From: Croceivirga sp.
GTDB taxonomy: Bacteria > Bacteroidota > Bacteroidia > Flavobacteriales > Flavobacteriaceae
Assembly: GCA_028281025.1 (NCBI GenBank)
Contig: JANQKR010000048.1
Coordinates: forward strand, 162,101-226,100
Length of the DNA stretch: 64,000 nt
Direction: 5' to 3'
The position numbers and the translations under genes are program-made. Positions 8,494 through 16,947 of the stretch are shown here, piece by piece. The first letter of the stretch is position 1. Each line of letters starts with the position of its first letter. The notes beneath the pieces were generated by a model. The model did no database searches, was not told the DNA's origin, and was given only the letters and a program-made list of their open reading frames with translations.

Positions 8494-9186
8494 TTATGAA
8501 ATGTTCAAAGTGGACATTCCTCCATCTACACCCAATATCTGTCCGGTGACCCAGGTACTTTTGTCACCTAATAGAAATACGGCCAAGTTGGCAATATCAG
8601 TTGTGTTTCCCACACGCTTCAGGGGGTGGCGCTGCGACATGAACTCCCTTTTTTTATCATTGCTCAACAAGCGTCCCGCCAACGGGGTATCAACCAGTGA
8701 TGGGGCAATACAATTCACGCGCACTTTTGGGGCACTCTCTGCAGCCAGGGATTTGGCAAAGCCCTCTATGGCGCCTTTGGCAGCAGCTATACTGGTGTGG
8801 AAGGGCATTCCCGTACCCACGGCAACGGTACTGAAAAAAACCATACTGGCACCTTCCGACATTTTGGGCATGATGGTCTTTACCACATTGACCAATGAGA
8901 AAAAGTTCAGTTCCATTTCTTCCCGGAAAACTTCCATGGAAAGCATTTTTAGTGGCTTTAGGGTTATACTGCCCGGACAGTAGGCAAAACCATCGATAAC
9001 GTCCGGTAGCTGTGATGCCTCCAAAGAATCCGAGGTGGCATCAAAGGTGATATGATTGACATTTAGACCATGAAGCCCTTCTTTGGTTCTAGAGGCGATA
9101 TAAACGGTATGTTCCGTATGTAAGGCTTTGGCTATTTCAAATCCAATACCATAGGAACCACCGATCAATAAAATAGTTTTACCCAT
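8494..9186 (-). CDS. SDR-fold protein lacking the catalytic Tyr, in photolyase operon
   Basis: 230 residues with a short-chain dehydrogenase Rossmann fold: GGSYGIG nucleotide loop at residues 9-15, and a C-terminal TGQILGVDGG. The catalytic Ser (S119 in FFSTVAV) and Lys (K137) are present, but the Tyr expected four residues before the Lys is Ile133. It may therefore be a binding or regulatory protein, or use another acid. It sits between the SRPBCC and photolyase genes (4-bp gap and abutting), an arrangement seen in other marine bacteria. A role in light or oxidative stress is inference. Confidence 0.85.
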   Translation of the reverse strand: MGKTILLIGGSYGIGFEIAKALHTEHTVYIASRTKEGLHGLNVNHITFDATSDSLEASQLPDVIDGFAYCPGSITLKPLKMLSMEVFREEMELNFFSLVNVVKTIMPKMSEGASMVFFSTVAVGTGMPFHTSIAAAKGAIEGFAKSLAAESAPKVRVNCIAPSLVDTPLAGRLLSNDKKREFMSQRHPLKRVGNTTDIANLAVFLLGDKSTWVTGQILGVDGGMSTLNIS

Positions 9187-9189
9187 AAT

Positions 9190-9687
9190 TTAGATAGATT
9201 TCATTTCCAATGTGTTTTGATAGTGCTCCAATTGCCCAAAACGCTCTTGCAATTTTCGTTCCCTGTATTCAAAGATTTGCAACAATTGTTTTTTAACCAG
9301 AAGTGGGTGGGCCAACTGTCCTAAAATCCCCAAAGGGATTTTGTAATCGATTACATCCTCCATTTCAATTCCACCGTCAATTTCATTGATAAAATGTTTG
9401 TGGTGCCAGAGGGAATAGGGACCAAAACGTTGTTCATCCACAAAATACTCCCCTTCCTTCACATGGGTGATTTCGGTCACCCATTTGGTGGTGAAACCGG
9501 GAAATGGATTAACCTTATATTGTATTATTTGACCGGGAAACATATTCCGTTCCACCCCGGAAAGGATGTGGAACCCCATGTGATCCGGAGTAATCACTTT
9601 AAGGTTTTCCGGGTTGGACAAGAATTCCCAGGCGGTTTGTCTGTCTATGGGAAAAGCCTGTTTGGCCCGAAGCTGATAAAGTCTCAT
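9190..9687 (-). CDS. SRPBCC (START/Bet v1-like) ligand-binding protein
   Basis: 165 residues. The segment FPIDRQTAWEFLSNPENLKVITPDHMGFHIL followed by KVNPFPGFTTKWVTEITHVKEGEYFVDEQ matches the COG4276-type SRPBCC family, a hydrophobic-pocket fold, sometimes mislabelled cell-division inhibitor. It is the first gene of the light-related operon (SRPBCC, SDR, photolyase) and its ATG lies 13 bp after the -7 box TATCTTTG. Ligand and role are unknown; the operon suggests a photoprotection function. Confidence 0.85.
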   Translation of the reverse strand: MRLYQLRAKQAFPIDRQTAWEFLSNPENLKVITPDHMGFHILSGVERNMFPGQIIQYKVNPFPGFTTKWVTEITHVKEGEYFVDEQRFGPYSLWHHKHFINEIDGGIEMEDVIDYKIPLGILGQLAHPLLVKKQLLQIFEYRERKLQERFGQLEHYQNTLEMKSI

Positions 9688-9700
9688 TCAAAATTTTTAA

Positions 9701-9749
9701 CAAAGATAAAGGCAATTTTGTTTAATTTAAAATATAAAAAGTTAAACAA
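9701..9749 (-). promoter_or_regulatory. Promoter with perfect 8-bp dyad upstream of the photolyase operon
   Basis: Read on the minus strand, a full -7 box TATCTTTG (9708-9701) is preceded by the inverted repeat TTGTTTAA-N16-TTAAACAA (9718-9725 and 9742-9749). The arms are perfect, and the dyad covers the -33 region, where a MerR-type or other dimeric regulator could act. No regulator gene is adjacent. An operator function is inference from position and symmetry. Confidence 0.5.
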
Positions 9750-9873
9750 TATTAAAGGGGGAGGAGCCAAATGAACACCACTTCCTTGGTTGAACGGTAA
9801 TGCGCAAGACTTTATCCCGTTAATCCGCGTATTTCGCTTGACTACACTATTTTTAGGATAGAATTAGATAAGG

Positions 9874-10998
9874 GTGCGAAAGGTCATCTTCTTTTTTTCC
9901 GTTTTGTCCATTCAAATGGGCTTGGCACAATCCAACATTTCGATTGTGGGCAAGCTGCCGAAACCCTTATGGGAGACTTCGGGCTTGCTCTATTGCAATG
10001 GAAAATTGTTGACCCATAACGATTCGGGAAATTCAGCGGAGCTTTTCGAATTCGATATCGAAACCTTAACTATAACAAGGGCCATCGAGCTTATAAATGC
10101 AGTTAATACGGATTGGGAAGGTATGGCCCAAGATGACGACTTCATCTACATAGGGGATTTTGGAAACAATAGGGGGGAACGCCGGGATTTACATGTTTTA
10201 AGGATTTCCAAACAGGCATTGGATAATTCAGATGAGGTGATGGCAGAACGTATTGATTTTACCTATGAAGACCAGACGGATTTCACACCTGGTGAAAACA
10301 GTGATTTTGATGCAGAAGCCCTTTTTGTACGCAATAATTCCCTTATAATTCTGACCAAACAATGGCAACAACAAGGTACGGTCGCCTATCGAATTCCCAA
10401 AACACCGGGGAGTTATACGGCAGAACGTTTGGCCTCCTATCAGGTAAATGGCCTGGTAACGGATGCCACTTACGATGCTGTTTCCAATACCCTGTTTTTG
10501 GTAGGGTATTCCAACTTACTGCTGCCCTTCTTTGTGGAAATAGGTGGGGTTTCTGAAAATACCCTATTTGGCGATTCCCAAAACAAGACCAATTTATCCG
10601 TAGGGCAGGCCCAAATAGAAGCCATCACTTTACATGGGGGTGTTTTTTATGTGACGTCGGAAGCTTTTTCAAATCCCCCTATCGTGGATTCCCCATCAAG
10701 GCTTTTTTCGTTCACCTTGGATGATGGGGAGGACGGACCACCAACGGAAGGTATCCCTCAAGATGATTTAGTTGTTTTTAAAAGTTTTGGGGCAACCCAA
10801 TTGGAGTATTCATTGCATACGGATCGCCCCATTTTTGGTATGGGTATCTTTGATGGTATGGGCCGTCTTGTGGAATTTACACCATTGGAACGAATTTCGG
10901 ATAGCCCCATTGATATATCGCAACTGGCTGTTGGATTGTACTATCTCAGCTTCTTTTACCAGGATGCCAGTATTTCCGCACCATTTTTTAGGAATTGA
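9874..10998 (+). CDS. Secreted beta-propeller protein with type IX sorting domain
   Basis: 374 residues from a GTG start preceded by TTTTTAGGATAG. A signal peptide (MRKVIFFFSVLSIQMGLAQ) is followed by a propeller-like region with repeated strand motifs (ETSGLLYCNGKLLTHNDSGNS, IYIGDFGNNRG, DAEALFV). The last 75 residues, from about FKSFGATQLEYSLHTDRP to the end (DISQLAVGLYYLSF), look like a type A C-terminal sorting domain for the type IX secretion system. It is thus probably exported to the surface or medium. The substrate is unknown. The leader contains ACACTAT 24 nt before the start, as does the kinase leader at 50420. Confidence 0.78.
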   Translation: MRKVIFFFSVLSIQMGLAQSNISIVGKLPKPLWETSGLLYCNGKLLTHNDSGNSAELFEFDIETLTITRAIELINAVNTDWEGMAQDDDFIYIGDFGNNRGERRDLHVLRISKQALDNSDEVMAERIDFTYEDQTDFTPGENSDFDAEALFVRNNSLIILTKQWQQQGTVAYRIPKTPGSYTAERLASYQVNGLVTDATYDAVSNTLFLVGYSNLLLPFFVEIGGVSENTLFGDSQNKTNLSVGQAQIEAITLHGGVFYVTSEAFSNPPIVDSPSRLFSFTLDDGEDGPPTEGIPQDDLVVFKSFGATQLEYSLHTDRPIFGMGIFDGMGRLVEFTPLERISDSPIDISQLAVGLYYLSFFYQDASISAPFFRN

Positions 10999-11040
10999 GT
11001 ATTTAAGTTATCGTTAACAAATACCCCTTCACAGATTAGC

Positions 11041-11048
11041 TAGTTTTG
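11041..11048 (+). promoter_or_regulatory. -7 box of the DUF2911 gene
   Basis: TAGTTTTG is a full TAnnTTTG match, 33 bp before the ATG at 11082. It gives a leader of about 25-30 nt. Confidence 0.5.
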
Positions 11049-11081
11049 TCGCACTAGTCAATTCTTAAAAAAATACGTACA

Positions 11082-11930
11082 ATGAAAAAATTAGGATTCT
11101 TAAGTTTATTTGCAGTATTGGCCCTTACAGTCAATGCACAGATGCAAACTCCCCAACCCAGCCCAAGTTCAGAGTTGGAACAAATGGTTGGATTGACGGA
11201 AGTGGAGGTGGAATATGCAAGACCTTCCATGAAGGGAAGAACAATTTTTGGTGATTTGGTTCCCTATGGACAGCTTTGGAGGACCGGTGCTAACAAAAAC
11301 ACAACCGTTTCGTTCAGTGATGACGTAAAAATTGGGGGCAAAGATGTGAAAGCAGGCGAATATGCCATTTTCACAAAACCCGGTGAAGCCGTTTGGGAAG
11401 TCATTTTTTATACGGATACCGAGAATTGGGGAACACCCAGGAATTGGGATGCTTCCAAAGTAGCCGCTACGGTTAAGGTAGAAGTGATGAAAATGCCCAT
11501 GAAAGTAGAGACCTTTACCATAACCATTGATGACCTGACCAACAACGGGGCCAATCTTGGCATACTTTGGGAAGATGTTTATGTAGGCGTGCCTTTTGAA
11601 GTACCTACAGCCAAAAAAGCACAAAAAAGCATTGAATCCACCATGGCAGGACCTAGCGGTAGGGACCTATATTCCGCTGCTTCTTACTATTACGAAGAAG
11701 GATTGGACATGGAGAAGGCCAGGGAATGGATAGATAAGGCCGTGGCCATGGATACCAAAGGAGAGCAGTATTGGGTATTGCGCAGACAATCCCTGATCCA
11801 CGCCAAACTTGGTGATAAAAAAGCAGCTATTGCTGCTGCCAAAAAATCCTTGGCCGCAGCTGAGGCCGCCGGAAATCAGGATTACGTGAAGATGAATAAG
11901 GACTCCCTAATGGAGTGGGGGGCCTTATAG
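11082..11930 (+). CDS. DUF2911 domain protein with TPR-like C-terminus
   Basis: 282 residues with a signal peptide (MKKLGFLSLFAVLALTVNAQ). DUF2911 follows (about 25-170), recognisable from VEVEYARPSMKGRTIFGDLVPYGQLWRTGANKNTTVSFSDDV. The C-terminal part (about 190-282) consists of helical TPR-like units ending in an Ala/Lys-rich stretch. It is probably periplasmic, of unknown function, common in Bacteroidota. It is a monocistronic unit between its own -7 box and the terminator at 11957. Confidence 0.87.
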   Translation: MKKLGFLSLFAVLALTVNAQMQTPQPSPSSELEQMVGLTEVEVEYARPSMKGRTIFGDLVPYGQLWRTGANKNTTVSFSDDVKIGGKDVKAGEYAIFTKPGEAVWEVIFYTDTENWGTPRNWDASKVAATVKVEVMKMPMKVETFTITIDDLTNNGANLGILWEDVYVGVPFEVPTAKKAQKSIESTMAGPSGRDLYSAASYYYEEGLDMEKAREWIDKAVAMDTKGEQYWVLRRQSLIHAKLGDKKAAIAAAKKSLAAAEAAGNQDYVKMNKDSLMEWGAL

Positions 11931-11956
11931 GAATTCAAACAATTTCAATCCAAAGA

Positions 11957-11984
11957 CCCTGATTGTTACAATTAGGGTTTTTTT
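11957..11984 (+). terminator. Intrinsic terminator after the DUF2911 gene
   Basis: A nine-pair stem (11957-11965 with 11969-11977, one G-U pair, TTA loop) is followed by seven Ts. It lies 26 bp after the stop and runs to the end of the convergent symporter gene. Confidence 0.8.
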
Positions 11985-13686
11985 ATGTTTTAATGGGAGG
12001 TCGCCTTAACGTTTGGTCCAATACTTCAAAAAGCAAGGCCAATACAATGACCAGACAACAACCAAAGGCGTTTAACCATAAATAGGACATCCAATCCTGA
12101 TACCAACCTAAGATTACGATGATCTGCGTAATGATTGCCGCAATGAAAACAGCATTTCCCTTGACGAACTTAAAGAAGAATGCCAATAAAAATACGCCAA
12201 GGACATTTCCGTAAAAAATGGATCCTATGATGTTTACCAACTGAATCAGGTTATCGAAAAGATTGGCAATACAGGCTATTAGGATGGCAATTACGCCCCA
12301 TACCAAGGTAAAGCCCTTGGTGGCATACACAAATTGTTTTTGCGTGAATTCCCCACCTTTATTTCGTTTGTACAGATCTAAAGCAGTTATGGTACCCAAG
12401 GCATTTAATTCCGATGCGGTGGAGGACATTGCGGCAGATAAAATAACCGCCAACAACAAACCAATGAGACCTCTTGGAAGGTTGTTGAGAATAAAATGGA
12501 TGAACACATAATCCTTATCATTGGTCTCAACACTTGGGTCCGCCGAATTAATGAGTATTCTGGCCGACTCCCGATTGTGTAATTCTTCCTGATTTACTTT
12601 GATCAAATTAATTTTGGCCTGCTCAATGGCATTGAAATCCTTCAGTTTTAAGGCCGTTACAAAATCATTTTGGGCCATGCGCTTTTCCTTGACCAATTCT
12701 GCATGACCTTCTTCCAGAATGGCATAATCCCCTGCCAGATCGGATGATTTAATGGCCTCATTGGCGGCTGGATTAAAATGAAGGGGGGAAGGGTTGTACT
12801 GGTAAAAAACAAAAACCATGACCCCTACCAAAAGGATAAAGAACTGCATGGGTATTTTAAAAATACCGTTGAAGACCAATCCCAATTGACTTTCCCTCAC
12901 CGATTTCCCGGAGAGGTACCGTTGTACCTGGCTTTGGTCCGTTCCAAAATAGGCCAGGGCCAAAAAGAAACCGCCTGTAATCCCACTCCAGAAGGTGTAT
13001 CTGTTTTTGGTATCAAAGTCAAAATTCAGGATTTCAAGTTTGTCGTTTGCCCCGGCAATTTTTAAGGCTTCTCCAAAAGAAATATCTGCGGGCAAACTCC
13101 CCATAATAAAGAAAAACGCGAAAAACATCCCGATCATGATCACGAACATCTGCTGTTTTTGGGTGATGTTCACGGCTTTGGTCCCTCCGCTAACGGTATA
13201 GATGATAACCAATATGCCAATAATAATGTTCAAGGTCCTCAAATCCCATCCCAGTACGGCGGAGAGGATTATGGATGGTGCAAAAATGGTAATCCCGGCA
13301 GCCAATCCACGTTGTACCAGAAAAAGAATGGCCGTAAGTGTCCTTGTTTTGAGGTCAAAACGTGTTTCCAACATTTCGTAGGCCGTATATACCTTAAGCT
13401 TATGATAGATGGGGATAAAAACCAAACAAATGACGATCATGGCCAGGGGAAGACCAAAATAAAACTGCACAAAACCCATTCCATCATGAAAGGCTTGGCC
13501 GGGTGTGGACAGGAAGGTAATTGCGCTTGCCTGGGTAGCCATTACCGATAGTCCAATGGTCCACCATTTGGTCTGTCCTCCCCTCACGTAATCATCCACG
13601 CTGTTACTGCCCTTGGTCTTCCAAACGCCAAACCCTACGATGAACAGTAGCGTACCTAAAAGTACAATCCAGTCAAGAACAGCCAT
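11983..13686 (-). CDS. Sodium:solute symporter (SSS family)
   Basis: 567 residues with about 13 membrane spans. The N-terminus (YVRGGQTKWWTIGLSVMATQASAITFLSTPGQAF) holds the family's sodium-site region, and the TDQSQVQRYLSGKS segment is typical of SSS carriers. A large soluble insertion of about 70 residues (around 340-410, rich in Lys and Glu) lies between helices. It is downstream of the PIG-L deacetylase and separated by the 41-residue membrane protein at 13690-13815, probably one operon. The transported solute is unknown; a sugar or amino-sugar derivative is plausible from the deacetylase neighbour. Confidence 0.92.
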   Translation of the reverse strand: MAVLDWIVLLGTLLFIVGFGVWKTKGSNSVDDYVRGGQTKWWTIGLSVMATQASAITFLSTPGQAFHDGMGFVQFYFGLPLAMIVICLVFIPIYHKLKVYTAYEMLETRFDLKTRTLTAILFLVQRGLAAGITIFAPSIILSAVLGWDLRTLNIIIGILVIIYTVSGGTKAVNITQKQQMFVIMIGMFFAFFFIMGSLPADISFGEALKIAGANDKLEILNFDFDTKNRYTFWSGITGGFFLALAYFGTDQSQVQRYLSGKSVRESQLGLVFNGIFKIPMQFFILLVGVMVFVFYQYNPSPLHFNPAANEAIKSSDLAGDYAILEEGHAELVKEKRMAQNDFVTALKLKDFNAIEQAKINLIKVNQEELHNRESARILINSADPSVETNDKDYVFIHFILNNLPRGLIGLLLAVILSAAMSSTASELNALGTITALDLYKRNKGGEFTQKQFVYATKGFTLVWGVIAILIACIANLFDNLIQLVNIIGSIFYGNVLGVFLLAFFFKFVKGNAVFIAAIITQIIVILGWYQDWMSYLWLNAFGCCLVIVLALLFEVLDQTLRRPPIKT

Positions 13687-13689
13687 GAA

Positions 13690-13815
13690 TTAGTTGTATG
13701 CAAGCATTACGTACACAAAGTACAGGATATAAAGGACATTGAGAATAAGGACAACGGAATATTCCCTTTTCCATACTACTTTTTGAAGAAAATTATCCTT
13801 TGATTTCACCTTCAT
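13690..13815 (-). CDS. 41-residue single-span membrane protein between PIG-L and symporter genes
   Basis: Translating the minus strand from ATG 13815 gives 41 residues: a basic N-terminus (MKVKSKDNFLQKVVWKREYS) followed by one hydrophobic span (VVLILNVLYILYFVYVMLA) and a stop at 13690. It overlaps the 3' end of the PIG-L gene by 23 bp and ends 4 bp before the symporter ATG, so it looks translationally embedded in the operon. The inside-positive pattern and position suggest a small accessory subunit of the symporter. No homology can be checked here, but its placement in an otherwise tight operon supports it being real. Confidence 0.6.
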   Translation of the reverse strand: MKVKSKDNFLQKVVWKREYSVVLILNVLYILYFVYVMLAYN

Positions 13816-16327
13816 CCTGCGTGTTTTGTTTCTTTAGTGAAAGCATGTTGGCAAAAAGCTTATATGCCCCTGGCACACCGGCAGGCAGCTCCCTAAAAAA
13901 GCTTAGACCGGTATAGATATAGTTCCCCTTTCCGTAGGAAGCGACCAATAAACTTCCCTCTTTGCTATTTTCCCCTTTATCGGCCATGGCCAGGATAGGA
14001 ATGAATTCCTTGCTCCATTCATTTGGAAAATAAAGTCCTCTTTCCTGAACCCATCCATTGAAATCCCTTGCCTCTATTTTATTGGGATAGTTCATAATGG
14101 CATGTTCTTTGGCCAAAATGGTCACCTGGGCGTTTTCATCGGTAACCCGATCCCGGGAAATGGTAATGGGGTAGGGGGCAATATTCTCGAATTGGGCACG
14201 CCAACGGCCTGCCGTATTGTATTGGACGATCATGTTCCCACCATTCTTTACATAATCCAATAGTATGGGTTGCTTGAACTTTAATTCTTCCAGTACGTTA
14301 TACGCCCTAATGCCTAAAACCACGCCATCATATTGCGCTAAACTTCCAATTTCCAACTGCGATACATCCAAAGTCTCTACCTGATATCCAATTTGGGAAA
14401 GGCTTTCCGGAACCTTATCACCAGCACCAACAATATAACCGATTCGTTCCCCTTCCTTTTTGATGTCCATTCGCACAACCCTTGCTTCGGAAGGAAGAAG
14501 AATGGACTGTTTCGGCACATGGTCATAGGTAATTTCAATCAATTTCTTTTGAAACTCCTCTCCGTCCACAACTAAAATAGGTGAAATGGTACCTACATTT
14601 TCCCCTGTTGGGGGGATGACCTCAAAGGCTACGTTTTGGACGGCATTCTTTTGGGCAATGTTAAAATTGATCGCCACGGGATGACTGGACCATCCTTGCG
14701 GCAGTTTCAGTTTTGCCACACCGCCCACATTATTAGTCCCGGCCCGTATGGCGAGATTTACATTTACCGGTTCGGGGGTATTGAAGAGATATACATCTTC
14801 GGTAAAACCAGCGGACACTTTTGGAAGCACCACAAAAGGCTCATAAATCTCACCGACATCCGGTTTACTGTAACGACGTATGAGTGGCTTTGTAAAGGTT
14901 ATGGGGAATCCATCAATGGTAAGTCCAAAATCCACAGTATAGGCCAAAGGGGTTTCAGGTTGGCCTATAAGGGTTTTATCCTCCACGTGATACATCCCCA
15001 ACGTCCCTTTCTGCTCTAGCCAGTATGGGGTAGTGTAGGGAGTACCTCTGGGTACGGAAAACGAAATTTCCAAATTTTCCTTGGTATTTGGACTCAAGGG
15101 AATATTTGGGGTGGTACTTACGTCCGCTCCTTTAATTTTTATGGATTGTAAGGTAAGGGAAGTGCTACTTCGATTTAAGGCCTCAATGGTAATGTTCACC
15201 TTTTCCCCAGGAATGGCGGAGGCGCTATTTGCCCCTGCTTCCAAATAAATTCCCCCACATGCCAATATGATATCCTTAAGGTGTTCCGATTTCAGTTGTT
15301 TCCAATGGTCATCTTCAACTTCCTGAAGCAGTTTATAGGCCTTTATCAAATCCGGCAAATGTGCTGTCGGGTCGGAAAAATTAAATTTGGCCTCTATCGC
15401 ATTCAAAATGGCGCCCACTGCCTCTCCACCCTTTACCCTGGACCATGTGGTATTGATTCCCTCAAAGATGTCCGTGGAACCGTTTAGGGGGTCCCCTTTT
15501 AAAAATTCCAAATAATCCGGTTGCGCACCGCGTACCGCCAATCTCCCAAAACCTTGGCAAAGGTGCTGACTGCTGGCCGAACTGGCAATTTCATTGTTGG
15601 ACAGTCCTAGATTGGGATAAAACACCCCAACATCCACTTGGGTCAGGTTGGACTTATCCGCTTGTGCAAACTTTTCCCGGCTTCCATAAAACCACCAGGA
15701 AGTGTTAAAAAACAAACGTTTGGGTTCCCAAACCTGGGTTTTGGACAGCTGCTCGGGATATGCCTTGGGGTCATTGACCAAATCAAATGCCTCAAAACCC
15801 AACATGGCCGATGTGGTATGGTGTCCGTGGGTAGTTCCTGGGCTCCTATGGTCAAAACGATTTATTATGACATCGGGCCTAAATTTGCGTATGGCCCACA
15901 CCACATCACCCAAAACCTTTTCCTTGTCCCAAATGGTCAAGGTCTCATCCGGATGCTTGGAGTATCCAAAGTCATTGGCCCTGGTAAAAAATTGTTCCCC
16001 ACCATCGACCCTTCTTGCAGCCAATAGCTCTTGGGTCCGTAAAACCCCCAATAGTTCCCTAAGTTCAGGTCCAATAAGGTTTTGGCCACCATCGCCCCGG
16101 GTTAAGGACAGATAAGCGGTCCTGGCCTTAACTTTATTGGATAGGTAAGCTATAAGCCTTGTATTTTCGTCATCGGGATGGGCTGCAACAAATAGCGCCG
16201 TACCCAAAAAGTTTAATTTTTGGATTTCATGATGGATTTCGGAGGTAGTGTATTTTTTTGGTTTTTGTGACGAGACCATGATGGGAATGGTCAATAGAAA
16301 TGCACAAATCACCCGAGAAAATCGCAT
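13793..16327 (-). CDS. Large secreted PIG-L family deacetylase
   Basis: 844 residues with a signal peptide (MRFSRVICAFLLTIPIMVSS). The N-terminal third is a LmbE/PIG-L Zn-dependent N-deacetylase: AHPDDEN at residues 49-55, with a downstream HGHHTTSAML metal-binding region. The middle and C-terminal parts (about 350-840) contain beta-rich domains and a glutamine-amidotransferase-like fold (YDGVVLGIRAYNVL, GGNMIVQYNT). It probably deacetylates an N-acetylated sugar conjugate outside the cytoplasm. It is followed by the small membrane protein and the symporter, suggesting processing and uptake of one substrate. Confidence 0.9.
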   Translation of the reverse strand: MRFSRVICAFLLTIPIMVSSQKPKKYTTSEIHHEIQKLNFLGTALFVAAHPDDENTRLIAYLSNKVKARTAYLSLTRGDGGQNLIGPELRELLGVLRTQELLAARRVDGGEQFFTRANDFGYSKHPDETLTIWDKEKVLGDVVWAIRKFRPDVIINRFDHRSPGTTHGHHTTSAMLGFEAFDLVNDPKAYPEQLSKTQVWEPKRLFFNTSWWFYGSREKFAQADKSNLTQVDVGVFYPNLGLSNNEIASSASSQHLCQGFGRLAVRGAQPDYLEFLKGDPLNGSTDIFEGINTTWSRVKGGEAVGAILNAIEAKFNFSDPTAHLPDLIKAYKLLQEVEDDHWKQLKSEHLKDIILACGGIYLEAGANSASAIPGEKVNITIEALNRSSTSLTLQSIKIKGADVSTTPNIPLSPNTKENLEISFSVPRGTPYTTPYWLEQKGTLGMYHVEDKTLIGQPETPLAYTVDFGLTIDGFPITFTKPLIRRYSKPDVGEIYEPFVVLPKVSAGFTEDVYLFNTPEPVNVNLAIRAGTNNVGGVAKLKLPQGWSSHPVAINFNIAQKNAVQNVAFEVIPPTGENVGTISPILVVDGEEFQKKLIEITYDHVPKQSILLPSEARVVRMDIKKEGERIGYIVGAGDKVPESLSQIGYQVETLDVSQLEIGSLAQYDGVVLGIRAYNVLEELKFKQPILLDYVKNGGNMIVQYNTAGRWRAQFENIAPYPITISRDRVTDENAQVTILAKEHAIMNYPNKIEARDFNGWVQERGLYFPNEWSKEFIPILAMADKGENSKEGSLLVASYGKGNYIYTGLSFFRELPAGVPGAYKLFANMLSLKKQNTQDEGEIKG

Positions 16328-16403
16328 AGTTGGTCTAATTAGCTTGTTCCAAAGATAGAAAGTTTAACAGGCCAGTTTTGGTTTTTAGAACTTCTTTAAC
16401 AAG

Positions 16404-16946
16404 CTATACACCGGACTTAGGACCGTTTGTTAAACCTACCTGTTTCTTTACCAGTACCACTCCCTTTTGCAGTAATAAATTGTTGGGATAGGTCAATAAT
16501 TCCCCATCGTCCTTCACCAAATGGAATGTAAAGGCCTGAATATCCGCGATTACGGCCTCGTCCGGAAAATCCTTGTCCTGTATCCGTATTCTATCACCAA
16601 TTTTGTAGGGGAAGTAAAAAAACAAAATTATTCCGGCCGTAACATTACTTAAAATGGACCAAGTGGCAAAAAGTGCTACACCAATCACTGCAAATACGGA
16701 GGAAACAATGAGACCTATTTCACGAATATTAATGCCCCAAACGAGAATCAGGACAGACAGTAGAATTACCACCAGTGCAAAGGAAACATATCTAATGACC
16801 AATCCGGTCCTTACCTGACTGATATCGCTTATTCGTCCAATTTTACGAATGGTCTTTACCAGTAAAAAACGGAGGAGAAAGAAAACGATAAGGCTTAATA
16901 TGGACGCCAGTAGCTCGTTCTGATATGTCTGTAAAAAAGGCTCCAT
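16404..16946 (-). CDS. Small MscS-type mechanosensitive channel
   Basis: 180 residues. Three hydrophobic segments are seen (LASILSLIVFFLLRFLLV, YVSFALVVILLSVLILVWG and IGLIVSSVFAVIGVALFATW), the last like a pore-lining helix. A short beta domain with GDRIRIQDKDFPDEAVIADIQAFTFHLVKDDGE follows, matching the MscS middle domain. It is shorter than E. coli MscS (286), lacking the large C-terminal cage. It would release solutes during hypo-osmotic shock. It is 1 bp from the lipoprotein gene upstream, likely co-transcribed. Confidence 0.85.
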   Translation of the reverse strand: MEPFLQTYQNELLASILSLIVFFLLRFLLVKTIRKIGRISDISQVRTGLVIRYVSFALVVILLSVLILVWGINIREIGLIVSSVFAVIGVALFATWSILSNVTAGIILFFYFPYKIGDRIRIQDKDFPDEAVIADIQAFTFHLVKDDGELLTYPNNLLLQKGVVLVKKQVGLTNGPKSGV

Positions 16947-16947
16947 T

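Noticed and set aside
11983..13686. Sodium symporter considered as the hydroxyproline transporter
   Set aside because: It is 23 kb from the hydroxyproline operon and packed with the PIG-L deacetylase instead.
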